Shown: in pieces, positions 55,477 to 64,000 of the stretch
How the letters are laid out: each line of letters opens with the position of its first letter
Numbering within the stretch: the first letter of the stretch is position 1
Assembly: GCF_900636515.1 (NCBI RefSeq)
Contig: NZ_LR134287.1
Location: forward strand, 434,001 to 498,000
Source: Neisseria animalis
GTDB taxonomy: Bacteria > Pseudomonadota > Gammaproteobacteria > Burkholderiales > Neisseriaceae
Direction: 5' to 3'
Length of the DNA: 64,000 nucleotides
Made by a program: the position numbers and the translations under genes
Notes under the pieces: generated by a model
The model's input: only the letters and a program-made list of their open reading frames with translations
Told to the model about the DNA's origin: nothing
Database searches by the model: none

Positions 55477-57538
55477 GATGGGCTACCTCGTCACGGTAAA
55501 CGGCTGGAACTTCTTTGGCGGTTGCCCAGCCGATTTTGCGTGCTTTCAGTGCAACGGACAAACCGTACACGGCCACCAATACCACCACCAGCATAAATGA
55601 CGCGCACAATGCCGAATTGACATAGTCATTGAGTACAATCTGCCCCATTTGCGCCAAATCTTTTGCCGGAGCAAGCACTTCGCCCCGTGCCGCCGCTTCG
55701 CGGTATTGCGCCGCGTGGGCAAGGAAACTGATATGCGGATCGGCATCAAACAGCTTCTGCATGGAGGCTACGGCGGTCACAATCAGCAAACCGACTGCCG
55801 GAATGACGGGTACCCACACATAACGCTCTTTTTTCATCTTCACCAGCACCACAGCCGCCATAATCAGCGCGATACCCGCCAACATTTGGTTGCCGATACC
55901 GAACAGCGGCCACAAGGAGTTGATGCCGCCCAGCGGGTCGGTTACGCCGGTGTAAAGGAAATAACCCCAAGAGCCGACCGCCAAGCAGGTTGCCACCACA
56001 TTGGAGGCCATACCGCGCCCCGTACCCAAAGGTTTGACAAATGTGCCCAGCAAATCCTGAAACATAAAACGCGAAGTACGCGTACCGGCATCAACCGCCG
56101 TCAGGATAAACATGGCTTCAAACAACAGCGCGAAATGGTACCAAAACGCCATCATCGCCTCGCCGGGAATCAGACTGCTCATGATGTGCGCCATACCCAC
56201 GGCCAAAGTCGGCGCACCGCCTGCGCGGGAGAGAATGGTTTGCTCGCCCACTTCTTTTGCCGTCTGCGCCAATACTGCGGCATCTGCCGGAATATTCAGC
56301 TGGGTAGTGATGACATGGGCGGCCGTATTGACATCCGTACCGATGAGTGCGGCAGGGCTGTTCATGGCGAAATATACGCCCGGATCGAGCGAACAAGCCG
56401 CCGCCAGAGCCATCATCGCCACAAAACTTTCCATCAGCATACCGCCGTAACCGATCGGGCGGACATGGGTTTCATTGGCAATCATTTTCGGCGTAGTACC
56501 GGAAGAAATCAACGCATGGAAACCGGATACCGCACCGCAGGCGATGGTAATAAACAGGAACGGGAACAATTTGCCGGAAAATACCGGACCGGTTCCGTCG
56601 ATGAAATGCGTTACCGCCGGCATTTTCAATTCAGGGCCGACCACAATAATACCGATGGCGAGCGCGATAATCGTACCGATTTTCAGGAAAGTCGCCAGAT
56701 AGTCGCGCGGCGTCATCAAAAACCATACCGGCAAGAGGGAAGACACCGCACCGTAGAGCATAATGAATACGGCCAGTTGCACACCGTTCAAGTCAAACCA
56801 GTGGCCGATAGGACTTTGCGCCACATGGTCGCCGAAAATCACCGCACTCATCATCGCAATAAAGCCGACGATTGCGATTTCGCCCAGCTTGCCCGGACGG
56901 ATAAAGCGCGCATAAAAACCCATAATCAGCGCAATCGGTACGGTTGCCATAATGGTAAACGTCCCCCACGGGCTGTGGGTCAGTGCTTTCACCACAATCA
57001 GAGCCAAAACAGATGTGATGATGATCATAATCATCAGAATACCGATGGAGGCGATGATGCCGGCGGTCGCCCCCAACTCCTGCTTGATGATTTCGCCCAA
57101 AGACTTACCGTCACGGCGCATTGAAACAAACAGTACCATCATATCCTGCACCGCACCGGCCAAAACCACGCCGAAGATAATCCACAGCGTACCCGGCAGA
57201 TAGCCCATTTGCGAAGCCAGCACAGGGCCGACCAGCGGACCCGCGCCCGCAATGGCGGCAAAATGGTGGCCGAACAAAACTTTTTTATCAGTCGGCACAT
57301 AATCCACACCGTTATTGTGCCGCTCCGCCGGAGTTAATCTGCGTTCATTCAATTCCAAAATATTTTTACAGATATACAGACTGTAAAAACGATAGGCAAT
57401 GCAGTAAACCGATATGGCGGCAACCACCAGCCAAACGGCGCTGATGGGTTCGCCGCGGCTGAATGCCAGCGTGGCAAAAGCCATCACCCCCGCGCAAACC
57501 ACCAAGCCCCATATCAGAAACGATTTTAACGCTTTCAT
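55460..57538 (-). CDS. cstA: Carbon starvation protein CstA-family transporter
   Basis: 692 residues, about 16-18 membrane helices. RLTPAERHNNGVDYVPTDKKVLFGHHFAAIAGAGPLVGPVLA near the N-terminus is the CstA signature, and VSGFHALISSGTTPKMI and DAGTRTSRFM are further family blocks. E. coli CstA and BtsT import pyruvate or peptides. Cotranscribed with the YbdD-like partner. Confidence 0.95.
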   Translation of the reverse strand: MKALKSFLIWGLVVCAGVMAFATLAFSRGEPISAVWLVVAAISVYCIAYRFYSLYICKNILELNERRLTPAERHNNGVDYVPTDKKVLFGHHFAAIAGAGPLVGPVLASQMGYLPGTLWIIFGVVLAGAVQDMMVLFVSMRRDGKSLGEIIKQELGATAGIIASIGILMIMIIITSVLALIVVKALTHSPWGTFTIMATVPIALIMGFYARFIRPGKLGEIAIVGFIAMMSAVIFGDHVAQSPIGHWFDLNGVQLAVFIMLYGAVSSLLPVWFLMTPRDYLATFLKIGTIIALAIGIIVVGPELKMPAVTHFIDGTGPVFSGKLFPFLFITIACGAVSGFHALISSGTTPKMIANETHVRPIGYGGMLMESFVAMMALAAACSLDPGVYFAMNSPAALIGTDVNTAAHVITTQLNIPADAAVLAQTAKEVGEQTILSRAGGAPTLAVGMAHIMSSLIPGEAMMAFWYHFALLFEAMFILTAVDAGTRTSRFMFQDLLGTFVKPLGTGRGMASNVVATCLAVGSWGYFLYTGVTDPLGGINSLWPLFGIGNQMLAGIALIMAAVVLVKMKKERYVWVPVIPAVGLLIVTAVASMQKLFDADPHISFLAHAAQYREAAARGEVLAPAKDLAQMGQIVLNDYVNSALCASFMLVVVLVAVYGLSVALKARKIGWATAKEVPAVYRDEVAHHETAA

Positions 57539-58080
57539 GACACGTCCTTTAAGGTTAATAAATTAATATAAATAAAAATCAAAAATAAAATTCGGATAAT
57601 ACAAATAAATAATTCATATTAAACAATTAGTTGATTGCAAAATATTTAAAGTTTAACCATATTAATATATTTATATGTAAAGGAACAAGTTTGATTGCCT
57701 TGTTCTTGCACTACATCAAGTTACATATTTGCCCGTGTATCACTTTTTTAGATGGTTTTTAAGGGGAAATGCTTGAAGTTTGGATATTTTGGCGGGAGTT
57801 TGGGCGGATAAAACTTCCTGTAAAATTGAGTTAAGTTGCCATAAGCAGGCTGTTTGGGCGGATTGGGAGAAAGGGCGGGGTATTTTGCAGCCAAGCGGAC
57901 AGCTTAAGCTATGGCGGAAGATTGCTATAGTCATTTAAAATAAGAATGATACAGCGTTGCTTTGCCTTGCCGTACTATGTGTACTGTCTGCGGCTTCGCT
58001 GCCTTGTCTCATTCTTATTTTAAATGACTATATCCCTGTTCAATGGCGGTTGATGGGTCATGTCTGTCATGGCAGGCAGT
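57539..58080. other. Non-coding stretch upstream of cstA
   Basis: About 540 bases. Very AT-rich at 57545-57720 (cstA promoter region), then a CREE (57926-58032). The 64-residue frame at 57740-57934 shows no family features. Confidence 0.5.
57926..58032. repeat. Correia-type element with two identical ends, 107 bp
   Basis: Both ends read TATAGTCATTTAAAATAAG inward, unlike the other complete copies, which have one TATAGTCATTT and one TATAGTCGAAT end. It has therefore exchanged one end, by recombination or conversion. Confidence 0.88.
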
Positions 58081-58121
58081 AAAAAGCCGTCTGCAAAACA
58101 GGCATTTTGCAGACGGCCTTT
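58081..58121 (-). terminator. DUS-hairpin terminator after the glycosyltransferase-like gene
   Basis: AAAAAGCCGTCTGCAAAA and TTTTGCAGACGGCCTTT, 18 bases past the stop codon. Confidence 0.78.
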
Positions 58122-58139
58122 GAATGGAGGATATTAGTA

Positions 58140-59003
58140 TTATTCGCCGTGGCGGATATTTTCGCGCAGCGGGGCGGCGCAGGACAGTTTCATTTTTTGT
58201 CCGGCGGCGGATTTGACGGCGCGCGGCAAATTGTCTTGCAGGGAGCGGGCAAATGAGCCGGCATAGACTTTTGTGCCTTGGTGGGTCAGGTTGGATTGCA
58301 CGTCTACATTGACCGTTCCGCCCAATGCGCGCCACAAGCGGCAGAAATAGTAATCTTCGGAGAGATAGCGTTTGCTGTCGGGGTCGACCATGCAGTCGAA
58401 AAAGCGGTAGCAGGTTTGGTTGGGTGCGGTGTAGTCGCTGTCCGAAATGTAGGCAAGATCGGGGTAGGCGGCGATCATTTTGTCAAATACGCCGCGTTTG
58501 ATGGCCATAAAGCCGGTAGGGGCTTCATCTACCTGCATAAAGCCGTCTTCATCGACGTTCAATTCGACGATGCCTTCTTCGTTGGCGGTATGGGTATTGA
58601 TGGTGTAATGGGTGTAGCGGGTATTGAACATTTCTTTGGTTGTGCCCTCCGCTACGCCTTCTTGCGGCCAGTCTTCTTTTTTGAGCGGGTAAATGCCGGC
58701 GGCAACGTCCCGGTCGGCGAGCAGAAGGCGGAAAAACGCTTCGGGGGAAAAGCCGATGTCGGAATCAATCCAAACAAGATGGGTGTATTCCGGGTGGCTT
58801 AAAAACTCGGCAACCGCGTTGTTGCGGGCGCGGGTAATCAGGCTTTCGCCGCGTTGCAGCAGAACTTGTATTTTTATATCGCTTGAGGCGGCTTTATAGA
58901 TGAGGTTGAGCAGCGAAAGGGTGTAGTTGTGAAAGTATTTTCCGTCGTGGCTGGGGGTAACAATCAGCGGATAGAAATTTTTTAGTGCCGATTCGGGTAA
59001 CAT
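58140..59003 (-). CDS. Glycosyltransferase-like (GT-A fold) protein
   Basis: 287 residues. YPLIVTPSHDGKYFHNYTLSLLNL at the start, RGESLITRARNNAVAEFL, then the D-x-D motif in HLVWIDSDIGFSPEAFFRLL, and APTGFMAIKRGVFDKMI, match the Anp1/GT-A-type glycosyltransferase-like proteins. The substrate is not evident. It stands alone with no other sugar genes around, so a role in surface glycans is only a guess. Confidence 0.7.
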   Translation of the reverse strand: MLPESALKNFYPLIVTPSHDGKYFHNYTLSLLNLIYKAASSDIKIQVLLQRGESLITRARNNAVAEFLSHPEYTHLVWIDSDIGFSPEAFFRLLLADRDVAAGIYPLKKEDWPQEGVAEGTTKEMFNTRYTHYTINTHTANEEGIVELNVDEDGFMQVDEAPTGFMAIKRGVFDKMIAAYPDLAYISDSDYTAPNQTCYRFFDCMVDPDSKRYLSEDYYFCRLWRALGGTVNVDVQSNLTHQGTKVYAGSFARSLQDNLPRAVKSAAGQKMKLSCAAPLRENIRHGE

Positions 59004-59237
59004 GTTTCTGCCTGTGTGTTTGGAAAAAAGATGGTGGAATTATAGCAAGTTTTGTGTTGATATGAATGATGATGTGCGGTTTTTTCCAAACGGTATTCGT
59101 TGAAGAAACAGGTAATTTTTTATACAATGATACGTTTTTCCGAATACGGATATGCCGTCTGTAAAGCGTATTTTGGCGTATTTGCAGACGGCATATCCTG
59201 AATTGTTTCCCGAATTTGCCAACCTGAAGCGAATACC

Positions 59238-60836
59238 ATGTCCGAAATCTTAGACCAAGTGCGCCGCCGCCGCACGTTTGCCATCATTTCCCACCCCGAC
59301 GCGGGTAAAACCACGCTTACCGAAAAGCTGCTGCTGTTTTCGGGTGCGATTCAGAGCGCGGGTACGGTGAAGGGCAAGAAAACCGGCAAGTTCGCCACTT
59401 CCGACTGGATGGAAATCGAGAAGCAACGCGGCATTTCCGTGGCTTCGTCGGTGATGCAGTTCGACTATAAAGACCATACCGTCAATCTTTTGGATACACC
59501 GGGCCACCAAGATTTCTCGGAAGACACCTATCGCGTTCTGACTGCGGTGGACAGTGCATTGATGGTTATCGATGCGGCCAAAGGCGTGGAGGCGCAAACC
59601 ATCAAGCTCTTAAACGTCTGCCGCCTGCGCAATACGCCGATTGTCACCTTTATGAACAAATACGACCGCGAAGTGCGCGATTCGCTGGAATTGCTCGACG
59701 AAGTGGAAAATATTCTGAAAATCCGCTGCGCGCCGGTAACTTGGCCGATCGGCATGGGCAAAAACTTCAAGGGCGTGTATTCGATTCTGAACGACGAAGT
59801 GTATTTGTTTGAAGCGGGCGGCGAGAAACTGCCGCACGAGTTTGACGTAATCAAGGGCATAGACAATCCTGAGTTGGAAGCGCGTTTTCCGTTGGAAATC
59901 CAACAGTTGCGTGATGAAATCGAGTTGGTTCAGGCCGCGTCGAACGAGTTTGATTTGGACGAATTTCTGGCGGGCGAACTGACGCCCGTGTTCTTCGGTT
60001 CGGCAATTAACAATTTCGGCATTCAGGAAATTTTAAATTCGCTCATCGACTGGGCTCCCGCGCCGAAAGGACGCGATGCGACCGTGCGCATGGTAGAGCC
60101 GTCTGAAGAAAAATTCTCCGGATTTGTGTTTAAAATCCAAGCCAATATGGATCCGAAACACCGCGACCGCATCGCCTTTTTGCGCGTCTGCTCCGGCAAA
60201 TTCGAGCGCGGCATGAAGATGAAGCATTTGCGTATCAACCGCGACATCGCCGCTTCCAGCGTGGTAACGTTTATGTCGCACGACCGCGAGCTGGTGGAAG
60301 AAGCCTTTGCGGGCGACATCATCGGTATTCCCAACCACGGCAACATCCAAATCGGCGACAGCTTTTCCGAAGGCGAGCAGCTGGCGTTTACCGGCATTCC
60401 GTTTTTCGCGCCGGAGCTGTTCCGCAGCGTGCGTATTAAAAACCCGCTGAAAATCAAGCAGCTGCAAAAAGGCTTGCAGCAGTTGGGCGAAGAAGGCGCA
60501 GTACAGGTATTCAAACCGCACAGCGGCGCGGATTTGATTTTGGGCGCGGTGGGCGTGTTGCAGTTTGAAGTGGTTACTTCGCGTTTGGCGGCGGAATACG
60601 GCGTGGAGGCCGTATTTGACAACGCTTCGATTTGGTCGGCGCGCTGGGTGTCGTGTGATGACAAGAAAAAACTGGCCGAATTTGAAAAAGCCAACGCGGG
60701 CAATCTTGCCATCGATGCCGGCGGCAACCTGACTTATCTTGCCCCCAACCGTGTAAATCTGGGGCTGACGCAGGAACGCTGGCCGGACATCGTATTCCAC
60801 GAAACGCGCGAACACGCGGTGAATTTGAACGCGTAA
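59238..60836 (+). CDS. prfC: Peptide chain release factor 3
   Basis: 532 residues. GTPase P-loop [25 protein letters not shown] (G2), DTPGHQDF (G3) and NKYDRE (G4). GTPase that recycles RF1 and RF2 from the ribosome after termination. RF3-length and without an EF-G domain IV. Confidence 0.97.
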   Translation: MSEILDQVRRRRTFAIISHPDAGKTTLTEKLLLFSGAIQSAGTVKGKKTGKFATSDWMEIEKQRGISVASSVMQFDYKDHTVNLLDTPGHQDFSEDTYRVLTAVDSALMVIDAAKGVEAQTIKLLNVCRLRNTPIVTFMNKYDREVRDSLELLDEVENILKIRCAPVTWPIGMGKNFKGVYSILNDEVYLFEAGGEKLPHEFDVIKGIDNPELEARFPLEIQQLRDEIELVQAASNEFDLDEFLAGELTPVFFGSAINNFGIQEILNSLIDWAPAPKGRDATVRMVEPSEEKFSGFVFKIQANMDPKHRDRIAFLRVCSGKFERGMKMKHLRINRDIAASSVVTFMSHDRELVEEAFAGDIIGIPNHGNIQIGDSFSEGEQLAFTGIPFFAPELFRSVRIKNPLKIKQLQKGLQQLGEEGAVQVFKPHSGADLILGAVGVLQFEVVTSRLAAEYGVEAVFDNASIWSARWVSCDDKKKLAEFEKANAGNLAIDAGGNLTYLAPNRVNLGLTQERWPDIVFHETREHAVNLNA

Positions 60837-60852
60837 GGCAAACAATAAATGG

Positions 60853-60897
60853 AAAAGGCCGTCTGCAAAACGAAGGTTTGTTTTGCAGACGGCCTTT
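60853..60897 (+). terminator. DUS-hairpin terminator after prfC
   Basis: AAAAGGCCGTCTGCAAAA and TTTTGCAGACGGCCTTT around about 10 bases, 16 bases past the stop. Confidence 0.8.
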
Positions 60898-60975
60898 CGG
60901 CATAAATTCGGTTACAATACGCCCGTCCGCTTCATTGCGAACGGGCGTTTTATTATTTTTTAAAGGAAATCTTTT

Positions 60976-61539
60976 ATGATGAACCAAGTATCAGTCGTCA
61001 AGCATTGGGCTGACGCAAACCGAACCACTGCGTTTTGGTTGAAAACCGCTTTGGGCGCGAACCTGATTGCCGTGTTGGCACAATTCTCCATTCCGTTGCC
61101 GTTTGTTTCCATTACAGGGCAGTCGCTGGCCGTTACGCTGGTCGGCTTCGCACTCGGACGCAAAGCAGGCGTGGCGGCAGTATTGCTGTATTTGCTGGAA
61201 GGGGTGATGGGTATGCCCGTATTCGCCAACGGCAAAGCAGGTTTGGGTGTGTTGATGGGGCCTTCCGGCGGTTATCTCATCGGCTTTATCGCCATGGCGT
61301 ATATTCTGGGCCGGGCGAGTGATAAAGGTGTGTTGAAATCGGCTTGGAAAAGCGTGGCGGCAGCATTGGTTGCCACGGCTGTCATGTTTGTATTCGGGCT
61401 GGTTCAGCTTTCGTTTTTCGTACCGGGCGGTCAGGTATTGGAATACGGTTTGTATCCCTTTATCGCGGGCGGTATCGTGAAGGCTGTTTTGGCGAGCGTG
61501 CTGGTGGTGCCGGCCTACCGCTTTTTCCGTAAGTTTTAA
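60976..61539 (+). CDS. bioY: Biotin transporter BioY
   Basis: 187 residues with six hydrophobic segments. FVSITGQSLAVTLVGFALGRKAGVAAVLLYLLEG, GMPVFANGKAGLGVLMGPSGGYLIGF and a FVPGG near the end are typical of the BioY S-component. No ECF energising subunits (ATPase, EcfT) are in the window, so it may work alone or with distant partners. AAAGGA precedes the start; ATG at 60979 is equally possible. Confidence 0.94.
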   Translation: MMNQVSVVKHWADANRTTAFWLKTALGANLIAVLAQFSIPLPFVSITGQSLAVTLVGFALGRKAGVAAVLLYLLEGVMGMPVFANGKAGLGVLMGPSGGYLIGFIAMAYILGRASDKGVLKSAWKSVAAALVATAVMFVFGLVQLSFFVPGGQVLEYGLYPFIAGGIVKAVLASVLVVPAYRFFRKF

Positions 61540-61624
61540 GCTGCCTGCTTGTTAGGCACTGAATCAGCACCAAAGGCCGTCTGCATATGATGAAAGTCTG
61601 TTCGGACGGCCTTGAGCATATCAA

Positions 61625-62053
61625 ATGTATACTGTAAACGATGTTTTCCAACGCTTGCGCCGCGTGAGCAGGCTGTGTTTTGAATCGCGCAGTCTGGCCG
61701 GCTCGAAAATGGATTGGAACTGCTGCGGCAATGGGGAAACCCTGACCGGATTTGCAGACGGCGTGTTGACGTTTAGCGACCGTTTCCGCTTGGATAACGG
61801 GCGGATTTGCCGTGATGAGAAACAATGGCGGCAGGAAGAGGGCGGTTTGGCGTTTTACCATTACCGCGAGCAGAGGTTTCAACGGATTTTTCTGTTTCGC
61901 GAAACGGAAAACGGCCTGCTGGCCGAGCAGCCTTATGCCTGTATGCCTGATGATTATTTCGGCAGTTTGACGGTTTGCGGCGGGGCGGTGGTGCTGACCA
62001 TCAGGATCGTCGGCAGCCGTAAAAACGAACTGATCCGTTACGAATACCGGTAA
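61625..62053 (+). CDS. DUF6314-like conserved protein
   Basis: 142 residues, no signal peptide or membrane segment. GVLTFSDRFRLDNGRICRDEKQWRQE, LAFYHYREQRFQRIF, then GSLTVCGGAVVLTIRIVGSRKNELIRYEY fits the beta-rich fold annotated DUF6314 in proteobacteria. The function is unknown. It lies between bioY and the DsbA-like gene, own start, no overlaps. Confidence 0.65.
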   Translation: MYTVNDVFQRLRRVSRLCFESRSLAGSKMDWNCCGNGETLTGFADGVLTFSDRFRLDNGRICRDEKQWRQEEGGLAFYHYREQRFQRIFLFRETENGLLAEQPYACMPDDYFGSLTVCGGAVVLTIRIVGSRKNELIRYEYR

Positions 62054-62200
62054 AGCCGGTTGTTTGGTTTTTGCAGACGGCCTCGGCGACATAAAGGCCG
62101 TCTGCATATCCAATTTTCATGATTTTTCATTCCAAATTCTGCACATTCGGCAGAAATCCGCTAAAATTTTGCTTTATTCCCGATTTTAAGAAAGTACATC

Positions 62201-62917
62201 ATGAAGTTGAAAACAACGGCTGTTGCCGCGATGACCCTGCTGGCACTGGCGGCCTGCGGTCAAAAAGGCGAAACCAGCGTACCGGCCGGCGATATGCCGC
62301 AAAATACTTCTTCCGCACCGATTGCTGCCGCGCAAGCTCCGGCTGCGCCGCAAGGCTTGGTGGAAGGCCAAAACTATACCGTATTGGCCAACCCGATTCC
62401 GCAAAAACAGGCGGACAAAATCGAAGTATTGGAATTTTTCGGCTATTTCTGCCCGCATTGCGCCCATTTGGAGCCGGTAATCAGCGAGCATGTGAAAACT
62501 TTCCAAGATGATACTTACCTGCGTACCGAACACGTTGTGTGGCAGGAAGACATGATGCCGTTGGCACGCCTGACCGCCGCGCTGGACATCAGCGGTGAAA
62601 AAGCCAAGGCCAACAGCGCGGTTTTTGCGGCGATGATTGACGAAAAAATCAATCTGACCGATGAAAATACGCTGAAACAATGGCTGGAAGGCCAAACCGC
62701 ATTTGACGGTAAAAAAGTATTGGCGGCATACGAATCTCCGGAAAGCGCGCAACTTGCCGATAAAATGGCGGAATTGACCAATGTGCACCAAATTGCCAGC
62801 ACGCCTACCGTCATCGTCGGCGGCAAATATGTGGTGAAATTTGCCGATTGGCATTCCGGTATGCAAACCATCGATATGTTGGTGGACAAAGTACGCGAAG
62901 AGCAAAAGGCACAATAA
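62201..62917 (+). CDS. dsbA: Lipid-anchored thiol:disulfide oxidoreductase DsbA
   Basis: 238 residues. Lipobox LAAC, lipid on C19, then an Ala/Pro linker to about residue 50. The thioredoxin-fold domain has C84-P-H-C87 in FFGYFCPHCAHLEP and the cis-Pro in ASTPTVIVGGKYV. Neisseriae make such lipoprotein DsbAs; they oxidise pilin and other envelope proteins, and the pilin in this window carries two cysteines. Confidence 0.94.
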   Translation: MKLKTTAVAAMTLLALAACGQKGETSVPAGDMPQNTSSAPIAAAQAPAAPQGLVEGQNYTVLANPIPQKQADKIEVLEFFGYFCPHCAHLEPVISEHVKTFQDDTYLRTEHVVWQEDMMPLARLTAALDISGEKAKANSAVFAAMIDEKINLTDENTLKQWLEGQTAFDGKKVLAAYESPESAQLADKMAELTNVHQIASTPTVIVGGKYVVKFADWHSGMQTIDMLVDKVREEQKAQ

Positions 62918-62929
62918 GCCCGTATACGC

Positions 62930-62973
62930 AAAAAAGGCCGTCTGCACATACAGTTTGCAGACGGCCTTTTTTT
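62930..62973 (+). terminator. DUS-hairpin terminator after dsbA
   Basis: AAAAAAGGCCGTCTGCA and TGCAGACGGCCTTTTTTT around a 9-base loop. Confidence 0.8.
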
Positions 62974-63001
62974 GCGCCAAACATAATCGGACAATGCAAA
63001 G

Positions 63002-63108
63002 TATAGTCGAATAAAATAAGAATGAGACAAGGCAGCGAAGCCGCAGACAGTACACATAGTACGGCAAGGCAAAGCAACGCTGTATCATTCTTATTTTAAA
63101 TGACTATA
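63002..63108 (-). repeat. Correia-type element (CREE/NEMIS), 107 bp, reverse orientation
   Basis: TATAGTCGAATAAAATAAG ... AAATGACTATA, 29 bases past the dsbA terminator. Confidence 0.88.
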
Positions 63109-63547
63109 AGGCAAGACAGCAAAGCCGCAGGCAGTACCGCGCGGCGGACTGGCTGCCCGACGGCTTGGATACCCCACTTTTCGAGCAAGGTGCGCTACGC
63201 CGTATGATGGGTGTGAAACAACTTTCTTGCGGCAATACAGCTGGCGGGTGGTTTGCCGTTTGCCTGATTTTGATGTTTGCGCGGCAATAGAGCGTCAAAA
63301 AGGCCGAGACCTTTGCAACAAACACCAAAACCGGTTGCAGGGGGAGGGTTTTATCCTGCCTGAAAACTGAATACCTTGAAAAATTGACAATTTCAAAAGT
63401 CCGGGTAGGCAGGTGGGTGCAAACCCCGCTCCTACAAGCCATTGTCATGAATTTTGCCAAGGTCTCAGGCCGTCTGCACATGGCTGCAAACGCAAGCCGC
63501 CTTGCCGCTATCCGTTTGCAGACGGCCTGCCCGACCGCCGCGCAAAC

Positions 63548-64000
63548 CTACTTCGGCGTATAACGCCCCGCCATGGCTTTATACACCATGTTTTCGTATT
63601 TCAAGGCTTCGTAACGTTGGTTCAGCACGTTTTGCGCGGAGGCGTATTCGGTGTTGAGTGCGTCCAGCCAGTCTTTCAGCTCGTTTTTACCGTATTGGTA
63701 GCGCACTTGGTAATAGCGGCTGTTTTTCCGGTCGAGTGTGTAACGCTGCTGCAGGTTGCGCAGGGAGGCTTGGGCGTTTTGGTAATTGAGGTAATGGGTG
63801 CTGACCTCGTTGAGCGCGGTGGTCAGCACTTGCTCGAACGTAAGTTTCGCGCTGTCGAAATCCGCTTCGGCGGCTTTGTCCTGCCATTTCAGTTTCGGCC
63901 AGTTGAGGAAAGGCAGGTTGATTTGCGCCGATCCGCCTAAAAACGGAATATTGAATGCGGTGGAGGCTTTATCGGATGCCGTGCTCAGCGATGCACCCAA
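63548..64000 (-). CDS. TolC-family outer-membrane efflux protein, C-terminal part
   Basis: The last 150 residues; the start is beyond the window. INLPFLNWPKLKWQ, then long helical repeats (AKLTFEQVLTTALNEVSTHYLNYQNAQASL) and YQYGKNELKDWLDALNTEYASAQNVLNQRYEAL are the coiled-coil hairpin and equatorial region of TolC/NodT/MtrE-type channels. It pairs with an RND or ABC pump whose genes should lie past the edge. Confidence 0.88.
   Translation of the reverse strand: MGASLSTASDKASTAFNIPFLGGSAQINLPFLNWPKLKWQDKAAEADFDSAKLTFEQVLTTALNEVSTHYLNYQNAQASLRNLQQRYTLDRKNSRYYQVRYQYGKNELKDWLDALNTEYASAQNVLNQRYEALKYENMVYKAMAGRYTPK

Larger units (their letters stand above)
62918..63547. other. Repeat-rich gap between dsbA and the efflux gene
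   Basis: DUS terminator (62930-62973), CREE (63002-63108), an adjacent scrap of CREE core (GGCAAGACAGCAAAGCCGC, 63110-63142), a segment near 63300 containing CCGAGACCTTTGCAA that resembles the end of IS5-type neisserial insertion sequences, and uptake sequences at about 63468 and 63518. No gene. Confidence 0.5.

Overview
The window is a chromosomal segment from a Neisseria species or very close relative (Neisseriaceae, Betaproteobacteria). Four things point there. (1) Dozens of DNA uptake sequences (DUS) carry the GCCGTCTG core, many as inverted pairs at gene ends; the common form is GCCGTCTGCA, with a minority of the classical GCCGTCTGAA. (2) Twelve near-identical 107-bp Correia-type elements (CREE/NEMIS) end in TATAGTC. 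(3) There is a type IV pilus locus (pilin, pilF, pilG, pilD). (4) There is a compact type II-C CRISPR-Cas locus with a Cas9 of the N. meningitidis kind. The species cannot be named from the sequence alone.

Layout. 1-760: start of polyphosphate kinase (GTG start, cut by the window edge). 1-2 kb: mostly non-coding, with a very small secreted-peptide ORF. 2.2-5.8 kb (minus): tsaB-rimI-uracil-glycosylase operon, a PhzF isomerase and aat. 6-7.5 kb (plus): lspA-ispH. 8.2-13.9 kb (minus): pilin, pilF, pilG, pilD, coaE, yacG. 14.7-19.4 kb (minus): oligopeptidase A, bracketed by two inverted CREEs, an MscS-like channel, and a DnaQ-type exonuclease fused to a UvrC/Cho-like region. Then come tRNA-Arg and tRNA-Glu, and lpxH. 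21-25 kb (minus): ilvB-ilvH, a small monooxygenase-fold gene and ilvC. 25-26.2 kb: a gene-poor stretch with tRNA-Leu and short inverted GGGGGTAT repeats. 26.2-29.8 kb: a SCO-like lipoprotein, hisG, a lipoprotein and hisD. 30-31.3 kb (minus): a lipoprotein and an Lrp/AsnC regulator.

31.5-39.4 kb holds the glycine-cleavage genes gcvT, gcvH and gcvP behind a tandem glycine riboswitch, with an aspartate/glutamate racemase, a tag glycosylase and an MFS exporter between gcvH and gcvP. 39.5-45.2 kb is a complete CRISPR-Cas system: tracrRNA (minus, divergent), cas9-cas1-cas2 (plus), and a 12-repeat, 11-spacer array read from the minus strand by promoters inside the repeats. The far terminal repeat has lost the half that pairs with tracrRNA but keeps the promoter half. 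The tracrRNA contains a DUS inside its central hairpin, in this genome's own dialect.

45.3-64 kb is mainly housekeeping: guaA, a small membrane protein, apbE, a PBP4-type dacB, ychF, tyrS, a CitE-like lyase, a YefM-YoeB toxin-antitoxin pair with its twin TGTACA operator, cstA-ybdD, a glycosyltransferase-like protein, prfC, bioY, a DUF6314-like protein, a lipid-anchored DsbA and the end of a TolC-family efflux channel.

The most interesting content is the CRISPR locus architecture, the tandem riboswitch, and the CREE/DUS repeat ecology. All calls come from reading the sequence by eye; no database search was run.
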